DNA from: Desulfobacterales bacterium
GTDB lineage: Bacteria; Desulfobacterota; Desulfobacteria; Desulfobacterales; 4be13
Direction of reading: 5' to 3'
Assembly: GCA_029940115.1 (NCBI GenBank)
Contig: JAOZRQ010000189.1
Location: 1-11,427, forward strand
Length of the DNA stretch: 11,427 nt
Of the stretch, positions 5,978 through 11,427 are shown piece after piece. Positions within the stretch are counted from its first letter, which is position 1. Every line of letters starts with the position of its first letter. The position numbers and the translations under genes are program-made. Under the pieces are notes generated by a model. It saw only the letters and a program-made list of their open reading frames with translations. It did no database searches and was not told where the DNA came from.

Positions 5978-8900
5978 GTGGGTGATGACAATCTGTTTGA
6001 TGAATTGTCCGATGAGTTTGTGGCGGAGATCCGGGACCTGCTTGACGCCGCTGAACCGGACTTTCTGGCCATGGAGCAGAGTGGGGATGATGTGGATCCG
6101 GAGCTGATCAATCGGGCTTTCCGAGCCATTCACAGCATCAAGGGATCCGCCGGTTTTGCCGGATTTGAGGCGCTCAAGGTGTTGAGTCATGCGGTGGAGA
6201 ATGTCTTGGTGAAGATCAGGGACGGGGAAATGCTCCTCAATTCGGACAAAATGGATGCGATGCTGGCCGGCATGGACAAAATACGGACCATGGTGGATGA
6301 CATCCACGCCAACAATGACATTCCTCACGCGGATGAGATGGAAAGGCTGAATGAGATTATCCTCAAATCAGACTCGGAAGAATCGAAAGGCCATGCCCCA
6401 GTCCTCCCTCAGGCATCAGACTCGGAAGAATCGAAAGGCCATGCTCCAGTCCTCCCTCATGAAACGTCAGAAGGCCAAGACATCCCAGACACGCTCGTTG
6501 AATCAGCCATCCAGCCGGCCGGATCCGATGACACCCGGGTAAGACTGAAAGCCGTGACCGGCATAGGGGAATATCTCTTTGACGTTGAACGGGAGAAGGT
6601 GGCTTCAGCCGTCTCTGACGCGATGTATCTCTTTGCCCTGTGGGTCTATGAGGAGGATGACCTGAAGGCAAAGGGGCGCACACAGGAAGAGTTCATCGCC
6701 AGCCTTGAAGAGGCCGGCCGGGTGCTTCTCTCCCTCACGCCAACCGATGACGGGATATGCCGCTTTCTTCTCGGGAGCATTCTGGAATCAGTGTTTCTGG
6801 TCAAGATGGTTGACATTCCGGAAGAGCAGGTCTGCCGATTTGAACATGCCGCAATTCTTGACCTTCTGAAAGAAAGTAATATCCAACCCCCATCAGCATC
6901 GCCCGCTTTGCCAGACGAAGAGGATGAGACCATCAGGCTCAACGCTGTCTTTCCGGATGAAGGGGAGCATATCTTCATGGTTGAAACGGACAAAGTGGCG
7001 GCCACCGTCTCCGGTGCCATGTATCTCCTTGCCTTGGTAGTCCATGCCGGCAAGGATCTGAAAGCGAAAGAAAGGACCCTGAAAGATTTCATGGCCGGCC
7101 TTGAGGAATCGGGCCTGCTCCTTGACACCCATTCTGATTCAGAACCGGATGGCTTATGCCACTTCCTTTTCGGGACCATCCTTGAGCCTGAATTTGTGAC
7201 CCGGTTGTTTGACATTCCCCAAGAACAGATTTGTCGGTTTGAAAGGACCCCGCTTCTTGAAACATTGGCGGAAAAAGGCCGCTCCCCTTCACCTCCTGCC
7301 CAAAAGGAAGATGAGGACGAGAAGCCCCATCTTGCAGATGAATCTCAGCAGACTGAGGATTCAACGGCATCATCAGATCAACCTCCCTCTCTGGAGGAAT
7401 CGGCTCATGAACCGCTTGACAAGAAGTCTGCGCCTGAAGCGGAACCGCCTCTCCCTGAACAGAGACCTGTCTCTGAAGAGGGTGTCCCCATGCAGAAACC
7501 TGTCTCTGAAAAGGATGAGCAACCATTTCCTGATCAGAAACCTGTCCATGAGGAATCTGTGTCTGACACCGGCCAAGTGACGCCCGCTGATTCTGACCGG
7601 AAATCAGATTTTGACCCAACTGCATTGGCAAAAGTCATAGCCGAAAAGAAATCCCCAGCAGACAACAGACAACACCCAACACCCCACAAGCAACGGACAC
7701 CAGACAACGGACACTTCAAAAAGAAGTCTGCCCCTGAAACGATCCGTGCCAATGTGGAGCTGGTTGACAAGCTGATGAACTTGGTGGGGGAGATGGTTTT
7801 GGGCCGAAACCAGCTCCACCGATCCATTCAGAAATTCATTGACGACAATCCCCATATCAATCCCCTGATGCAGAACCTGAATGTGGTGATCAGCGAGGTT
7901 CAGGAGAACATCATGCAGATGCGGATGCAACCGGTGGCCAATGTCCTGAACAAATTCCCGAGGATTGTCCGGGATGTGTCCCGCCAGCTCTCAAAGGAAG
8001 TGGACCTGACCCTTGAGGGCGAGACGGTGGAGCTCGACAAGTCGATCCTTGAGGGCCTTTCCAATCCCCTGACCCATCTGGTCCGCAATTGTGTGGATCA
8101 TGGCATCGAACGGCCCGAAGAGCGGATAGGGAAGGGGAAGCCGAAACGCGGGCGGATCCGTCTTCGGGTCTTTCATGACGGGGGACAGGTGAACATCACC
8201 ATAAAGGATGACGGAAAGGGGATTGACGCGGAGAGGGTCGCTGAACAGGCCTTGGTCAGAGGGTTTGCCGATCCGGGTCGGATCCGGCGGATGAGCGAAA
8301 ATGAGAAGTTGAGCCTGATCTTTCTGCCCGGACTCTCCACCGCGGAAAAGGTGACAGACATCTCCGGAAGAGGCGTCGGGATGGATGTGGTCAAGACCAA
8401 CATCAGCAAGCTGGGGGGGCATATCAACATCGAGAGTGCTGTGGGAGAGGGAACCACCGTTCATATCATCATTCCCCTGACCTTGGCGATCATCCCCTCC
8501 CTGATTGTGGGCGCGGGAGGATTCCGTTTTGCCATTCCCCAGATCAATGTTCAGGAACTGGTCTGTGTCCGAGCGAATGATCCCTTGCATCGAATTGAGA
8601 AAGTCGGGGAATCAGATGTGCTTCGCCTCCGGGGACGGCTTCTCCCCTTGGTCAGCCTGTCGTCCATTCTGAACATCCCGACCACCTTCATCCATCCGGA
8701 GACTGGCGAGGAACTTCCGGAACGTCGCAAGAATCTCGCGGATCGGCAGAAAAAGCGGCCGCGAGAGCGGAGACAGGAATCAAAGACGTTTTTCAGGGAG
8801 ATGAATATCGTCTCAGATGATTCAAAGGGGAATGTGAGGGATGATCGCCGGCAGAGCCCGTGTTATGATATCTGCATTGTGGTTCTGAAAGTCGGCATGA

Positions 8901-9616
8901 ACGCGTTCGGCCTTCATGTGGATGACCTGTCTGACAACGAGGAGATCGTTGTCAAACCGCTCTCAGATCACCTCAAGGACTGCAAGTGCTTTGCCGGCGC
9001 CACCATCATGGGAGACGGCCGCGTGGCCATGATCCTCGACGCGGCCGGCATCTCCTCATATGCTCGGCTGCATTTCGGTGAGATCGAAGCCGAAGAGCGC
9101 CGCAGAAAGAAGAAGGCAGCCGGACAAATGCATTCATTAAGGGCGAGGCAACCGATCATCATCTTCAACAATGCCTTGGATGAGTACTTTGCCCTGCCCC
9201 TTGCAGGGGTTTCCCGGCTGGAACTGATTGATTCCCAAGTGATCGAGCGGGTCGGAGAGCAGGAGTTTCTCACCTATCATGAGGACGCGCTCCCGCTCCT
9301 GCGTCTTGAAAGGCTTCTTCCGATCAGCCCGTTGCCTGAAGAACTCACGGAATTGTATGTCATCATCCCGAAGACGACCTATTCGCCCGTCGGCATCATT
9401 GTCTCGCGGATATTGGACACCATTGACACCGATGTGTCGTTCATGTCCCTCAAAAGAGACATGACCACCGCCCAAGGGTTCTGGGGGTCGGCCATGTTCG
9501 ACGGGCACCTGACGTTTTTTCTGAACACCGAGGAGCTGATCGAGTTGTTCGAAAAGGATGTTCAGGAGCCTGAGATGACCGAGGAGGATCTGATGGTGAC
9601 GATGGCAGAGGGATAG
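5978..9616 (+). CDS. cheA: Chemotaxis histidine kinase CheA, extended form
   Basis: Cytoplasmic kinase of a chemosensory array that phosphorylates response regulators under receptor control. The 1212 residues contain: an HPt domain (1-105) with phospho-acceptor H52 in IHSIKGSAGFAG; a tandem 16-residue repeat (131-162); two related domains of about 118 residues (184-301, 316-434) where a CheY-binding P2 domain would normally lie; an acidic, Pro-rich linker (435-585) with repeated QKPVSE-type motifs; the dimerisation domain (about 587-660); the ATPase with N704/H708 (LVRNCVDHG), DDGKGID at 744 and GRGVG at 797; a CheW-like domain (836-1034) split by a basic insert (906-961); and a second, diverged CheW-like domain (1058-1205). 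All kinase motifs are present, so activity is likely. It has a GTG start with GAGG seven bases upstream. The usual length is about 650-750 residues. No receiver domain is fused. Confidence 0.95.
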   Translation: MGDDNLFDELSDEFVAEIRDLLDAAEPDFLAMEQSGDDVDPELINRAFRAIHSIKGSAGFAGFEALKVLSHAVENVLVKIRDGEMLLNSDKMDAMLAGMDKIRTMVDDIHANNDIPHADEMERLNEIILKSDSEESKGHAPVLPQASDSEESKGHAPVLPHETSEGQDIPDTLVESAIQPAGSDDTRVRLKAVTGIGEYLFDVEREKVASAVSDAMYLFALWVYEEDDLKAKGRTQEEFIASLEEAGRVLLSLTPTDDGICRFLLGSILESVFLVKMVDIPEEQVCRFEHAAILDLLKESNIQPPSASPALPDEEDETIRLNAVFPDEGEHIFMVETDKVAATVSGAMYLLALVVHAGKDLKAKERTLKDFMAGLEESGLLLDTHSDSEPDGLCHFLFGTILEPEFVTRLFDIPQEQICRFERTPLLETLAEKGRSPSPPAQKEDEDEKPHLADESQQTEDSTASSDQPPSLEESAHEPLDKKSAPEAEPPLPEQRPVSEEGVPMQKPVSEKDEQPFPDQKPVHEESVSDTGQVTPADSDRKSDFDPTALAKVIAEKKSPADNRQHPTPHKQRTPDNGHFKKKSAPETIRANVELVDKLMNLVGEMVLGRNQLHRSIQKFIDDNPHINPLMQNLNVVISEVQENIMQMRMQPVANVLNKFPRIVRDVSRQLSKEVDLTLEGETVELDKSILEGLSNPLTHLVRNCVDHGIERPEERIGKGKPKRGRIRLRVFHDGGQVNITIKDDGKGIDAERVAEQALVRGFADPGRIRRMSENEKLSLIFLPGLSTAEKVTDISGRGVGMDVVKTNISKLGGHINIESAVGEGTTVHIIIPLTLAIIPSLIVGAGGFRFAIPQINVQELVCVRANDPLHRIEKVGESDVLRLRGRLLPLVSLSSILNIPTTFIHPETGEELPERRKNLADRQKKRPRERRQESKTFFREMNIVSDDSKGNVRDDRRQSPCYDICIVVLKVGMNAFGLHVDDLSDNEEIVVKPLSDHLKDCKCFAGATIMGDGRVAMILDAAGISSYARLHFGEIEAEERRRKKKAAGQMHSLRARQPIIIFNNALDEYFALPLAGVSRLELIDSQVIERVGEQEFLTYHEDALPLLRLERLLPISPLPEELTELYVIIPKTTYSPVGIIVSRILDTIDTDVSFMSLKRDMTTAQGFWGSAMFDGHLTFFLNTEELIELFEKDVQEPEMTEEDLMVTMAEG
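6368..6463 (+). repeat. 48-base tandem duplication inside cheA
   Basis: Two adjacent 48-base units encode SDSEESKGHAPVLP twice (residues 131-162). The first 44 bases of each unit differ at one position (GCCCCAG against GCTCCAG), so the duplication is recent. It lengthens the linker after the HPt domain in frame. Confidence 0.9.
7659..7714 (+). repeat. Heptamer array CAGACAA inside cheA coding sequence
   Basis: Eight consecutive heptamers: CAGACAA twice, CACCCAA, CACCCCA, CAAGCAA, CGGACAC, CAGACAA, CGGACAC. It encodes residues 561-579 (ADNRQHPTPHKQRTPDNGH) in the linker just before the dimerisation domain. The frame stays open across it. Flanking it, KKSAPE occurs at 482-487 and 582-587, from 18-base words exactly 300 bases apart with one difference. 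Confidence 0.85.
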
Positions 9617-9620
9617 GCAA

Positions 9621-9755
9621 ATGACAGATAATTATGAAAAGCTCACGTTCAAAGTACCGATTGAATCAGAAGATTATGCAGCGTGTTCTGATTTTGTCGT
9701 AAATTCAATTGATGGTATTATGTGTGCAGCGTACAGGACAAAAAAAATGATTTGA
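9621..9755 (+). CDS. Small ORF after cheA, unknown, probably truncated
   Basis: An ATG four bases after the cheA stop opens a 44-residue frame (MTDNYEKLTFKVPIESEDY, then AACSDFVVNSIDGIMCAAYR, then TKKMI). GAGGGATAGG upstream could serve as a ribosome binding site, so it may be translationally coupled to cheA. I recognise no family. The last ten or so codons lie in the left arm of the inverted-repeat element, so the original gene may have been longer and cut by it. Confidence 0.35.
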   Translation: MTDNYEKLTFKVPIESEDYAACSDFVVNSIDGIMCAAYRTKKMI

Positions 9756-9855
9756 GGGAAGAAACCCGGCTTTTTCTTGCAGTTGGAGAATCGGCCCGTT
9801 TGGAAAAAATCCGGGTTTCTTGCCCATTCCCGAATTTTTGTCCTGTACACAGCAT
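9725..9855. repeat. 131-base imperfect inverted-repeat element
   Basis: Arms of about 50 bases: GTACAGGACAAAAA and GAAGAAACCCGGCTTTTTC on the left pair with GAAAAAATCCGGGTTTCTTG and TTTTTGTCCTGTACACAGC on the right, around a loop of about 26 bases. It is non-coding and MITE-like, and lies between the truncated small ORF and the methyltransferase remnant. Its right end is three bases from the remnant's ATG. Confidence 0.85.
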
Positions 9856-9857
9856 GA

Positions 9858-10022
9858 ATGGATAAAAACGTGAGCAATATTGAAATCAAAGTCGATGATG
9901 CGTTGGAGCTGTTCAAAGAATTGGACAGCAACAGCATGGACCTCATTATCGCCGACCCTCCCTACAATTTGGGAAAAGATTACGGGAACACCCATGATCT
10001 CAAAGGATTTGAGCAAGAGTAA
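9858..10022 (+). pseudogene. N-terminal remnant of a DNA methyltransferase
   Basis: A 54-residue frame (MDKNVSNIEIKVDDALELF, then SMDLIIADPPYNLGKDYGN) carries the DPPY catalytic motif (33-36) of N6-adenine/N4-cytosine DNA methyltransferases. The DLIIADPPYNLGKDYGN context is typical of members whose catalytic motif comes near the N-terminus. Intact members usually have 200-400 residues; here a TAA follows FEQE and no later motif (such as FxGxG) appears downstream in any frame that I could read. There is no good ribosome binding site. The stop falls in a four-unit hexamer repeat, suggesting that the break came from a deletion or slippage event there. Confidence 0.75.
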
Positions 10023-10034
10023 GAGCAAGAGTCC
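10011..10034. repeat. Short hexamer array at the methyltransferase break
   Basis: Four hexamers: GAGCAA, GAGTAA, GAGCAA, GAGTCC. The second supplies the stop codon of the methyltransferase fragment. Confidence 0.7.
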
Positions 10035-10048
10035 TAAGTTTACACAAA

Positions 10049-10062
10049 TGATCGGGGGATCA
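10049..10062. promoter_or_regulatory. Small inverted repeat upstream of the antitoxin gene
   Basis: TGATC-GGGG-GATCA lies 24 bases before the antitoxin ATG. Antitoxins often bind palindromes in their own promoter, so it could be an operator, but arms of five bases occur by chance and no clear -35/-10 pair was found. Confidence 0.25.
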
Positions 10063-10085
10063 CATATCAGTGGAAGGATAAAAAA

Positions 10086-10376
10086 ATGAATCCATGTGCA
10101 AAAGACAGTATCGTCGAAAATGGACGTTTGGAATGGGACAACCTCCCTTTTCCCCATGAGGAACAGAACCCCTATGCAAGAGACGGCATCGTCAAAAACG
10201 GACGTTTGGAATTGGACAACCTCCCCTTTCCCCATGACACTGAGGTACGGGTACGGGTGCTTATTATTCCCAAGGTTGACTTGGCTGAATTGCCTTTTGA
10301 CAGAATCAGGCGTATGACAAAGGGTATAAAGGGAAACATTGCTGATTTGGTCAACAAGGAAAGAGATGAGAGATGA
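10086..10376 (+). CDS. Putative antitoxin with duplicated N-terminal segment
   Basis: Product of 96 residues. GGAAGG eight bases upstream supports the ATG at 10086. Residues 7-24 (DSIVENGRLEWDNLPFPH) and 33-50 (DGIVKNGRLELDNLPFPH) are near-identical copies, 26 residues (78 bases) apart. The second copy continues into TEVRVRVLIIPKVDLAELPF and MTKGIKGNIADLVNKERDER, which looks like a complete small antitoxin of the type found beside PIN toxins (short beta-strand start, charged helical tail). Its stop overlaps the toxin start in ATGA, so the two are translationally coupled. The family name is not certain. Expected role: bind and neutralise the PIN ribonuclease and repress the operon. As the toxin is frameshifted, the antitoxin may now be an orphan. 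Confidence 0.7.
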   Translation: MNPCAKDSIVENGRLEWDNLPFPHEEQNPYARDGIVKNGRLELDNLPFPHDTEVRVRVLIIPKVDLAELPFDRIRRMTKGIKGNIADLVNKERDER

Positions 10377-10829
10377 ACTTCTTTTTAGATACGAATGCTG
10401 TGGTAAAGCTCTGTCACGATGAGGTGGGAACGGAAAATCTGGTGACATTTCTAAGCAGGTATTATTCCGATATGACGCTCACAATCGCGGATATAACTCA
10501 GATCGAATTCCGTTCGGCATTTTTCAGAATGGTAAGGACCGGTGAGGTTGACCTGTCCCAAGTAAAAGAGATATGCAGGGCCTTTGATGCGAGTATGGCC
10601 AAATTTCATGTGGTCAGAGTGGAAAGAAACGTGAAATATTTTTCTATGCGTTTTGCTGGATTCTCTCGCTCACGAAAGAAGTTTGCGAACACTGGATGCC
10701 ATCCAGCTTTCATCAGCATTGGTCTCGCACCAGACTCTCCGGATAGATCTGTTTGTCAGCTCTGATAGAAAGCTTTTAAATGTGGCGGAAGATTTTTTCT
10801 CGGTTTTTAATCCAGAAGATGAGGAATGA
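10373..10829 (+). pseudogene. PIN-domain toxin (VapC-like), frameshifted
   Basis: The first frame gives MNFFLDTNAVVKL with the PIN aspartate D6, E45 in ITQIEFRSAF, and stays homologous-looking to residue 93 (YFSMR). It then continues out of frame to a TGA near 10765. From 10653 the +1 frame gives LLDSLAHERSLRTLDAIQLS and then FVSSDRKLLNVAEDFF, ending at TGA 10827-10829; this is the expected PIN C-terminal half with two more acidic residues (D108, D131 in a repaired 151-residue protein). Removing one T from the run at 10651-10654 restores a continuous MRLLDSL. Intact, it would be an RNase toxin paired with the preceding antitoxin. Without the second half the active site is incomplete. A sequencing error in the T-run cannot be excluded. 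Confidence 0.82.
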
Positions 10830-10839
10830 CCAGATATAT

Positions 10840-11286
10840 ATGAGCTACGACCTGAACACCAAACTATTTGTCACCTTTCGAATTGATGAGTATCTCCTCG
10901 GGATTGACATATTAAAGGTTCGCGAAATCAACCGGGTACTGGATATCACTTATGTCCAACATGCCAGGGAGTATATCCGGGGGCTGATCAACCTGCGGGG
11001 GCAGACGGTCACCGTTTTCGATCTCGGGATCCGTCTGGGGCTGAAGATTCGGAAGATCACCGAGGCGAGCCACAACATCGTTCTCAAGGCGGATCTCGTC
11101 GGCCTTCTGGTTGACAGCATCGGAGATGTGGTGGAGGCCCGGGAGGAGGAGATCGAACAACCGCCGGCCAATGTGGGCGGCATCACCGGAAAATTCATCG
11201 AAGGCGTGGTGAAACTCGAGGACGAGTTGCTGATCCTGCTCTCTGTTGAGAAAATCCTCGAATACAAGGTGAAGCGTGAGGCGTGA
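10840..11286 (+). CDS. cheW: Chemotaxis adaptor CheW
   Basis: Single CheW domain, 148 residues, which couples receptors to CheA in the membrane-associated array. KLFVTFRIDEYLLGIDILKV begins the first beta-barrel, and YIRGLINLRGQTVTVFDLG is the hallmark CheW segment. GLLVDSIGDVVEARE and FIEGVVKLEDELLILLSVEK complete the fold. I chose ATG 10840 because the family begins shortly before this point. GAGGA at 10821 is about 14 bases away, which is long; ATG 10819, overlapping the toxin's C-terminal frame, is an alternative. It is separated from cheA by the methyltransferase and toxin-antitoxin insert. The last codons and stop lie in a heptamer array. Confidence 0.93.
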   Translation: MSYDLNTKLFVTFRIDEYLLGIDILKVREINRVLDITYVQHAREYIRGLINLRGQTVTVFDLGIRLGLKIRKITEASHNIVLKADLVGLLVDSIGDVVEAREEEIEQPPANVGGITGKFIEGVVKLEDELLILLSVEKILEYKVKREA

Positions 11287-11315
11287 GGCGTGATGTGTGA
11301 GACGTGATGCGTGAA
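11274..11315. repeat. Heptamer array GCGTGAG at the cheW stop
   Basis: Six consecutive heptamers: GCGTGAG, GCGTGAG, GCGTGAT, GTGTGAG, ACGTGAT, GCGTGAA. The cheW stop TGA (11284-11286) is in the second unit, and the C-terminal residues REA are repeat-encoded. Confidence 0.85.
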
Positions 11316-11334
11316 AAGGGGGCGTATTTATAAG

Positions 11335-11349
11335 TTGGGGAGTCCCCAA
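11335..11349. repeat. Small palindrome downstream of cheW
   Basis: TTGGGGA-G-TCCCCAA is a perfect seven-base inverted repeat with one central base. A second possible hairpin (GTCCC-TGC-GGGAC) follows at 11387-11399. Neither has a T-run, so I do not call a terminator. Confidence 0.5.
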
Positions 11350-11427
11350 ACAGTCTGGAAGCTCATTTTGGAATGGATCCCCAGTCGTCCCTGCGGGACT
11401 GGACAAATTGTGCATGCCCGACCCGGC

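Noticed and set aside
9705..10448. Open 247-residue minus-strand frame
   Set aside because: It lies opposite the antitoxin, the methyltransferase remnant and the hairpin element, all of which have better evidence, and shows no recognisable domain.

Overview
The window reads as a bacterial chromosome segment of roughly balanced base composition with an unusually high load of small repeats. The large CheA with a non-standard middle region, the DUF4019-like and DUF726-like genes, and the mix of short-period arrays with a PPSGG/PPEGG-type palindrome suggest a deltaproteobacterial (Desulfobacterota-like) organism. That assignment is inference from gene style; there is no rRNA or other marker to fix it.

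Left part (about 186-4415) is all on the minus strand. Read in transcription order it holds: an alpha/beta hydrolase of DUF726 type; a PD-(D/E)XK nuclease-like protein of unknown role; a small exported DUF4019-like protein; and threonyl-tRNA synthetase (thrS). The hydrolase has a good sigma70-type promoter so close to its ATG that the mRNA is probably leaderless. The nuclease-like and DUF4019 genes are only 13 bases apart. thrS is separated from them by an inverted-repeat element that ends about 20 bases before its start codon.

Middle part (about 4453-5977) is a 1.5 kb gene-poor stretch between the divergent blocks. It holds a 76-base stem-loop, a 170-190-base inverted-repeat element related to the one upstream of thrS, hexamer arrays on both sides of that element, two 118-base direct repeats with a third partial copy, and a 15-unit heptamer array that runs into the ribosome binding site of cheA. 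I found no convincing gene in it.

Right part (5978-11286) is on the plus strand. It holds a 1212-residue CheA histidine kinase and a CheW adaptor, which should work together in one chemosensory array. Between them lies an accessory insert: a short unknown ORF, a 131-base inverted-repeat element, the N-terminal scrap of a DNA methyltransferase, and a toxin-antitoxin pair. The antitoxin has an internal duplication and its PIN-domain toxin is broken by a one-base frameshift.

The most notable theme is four heptamer arrays of unrelated sequence (TTCATCC, CTTACAG/CTTACGA, CAGACAA, GCGTGAG) plus hexamer arrays. All four heptamer arrays touch genes: two run across stop codons, one abuts a ribosome binding site, and one is translated inside CheA. 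A perfect 47-base palindrome likewise supplies the last residues of the nuclease-like protein. I see no clear new multi-gene system; the interest lies in the repeats and in the composite CheA.
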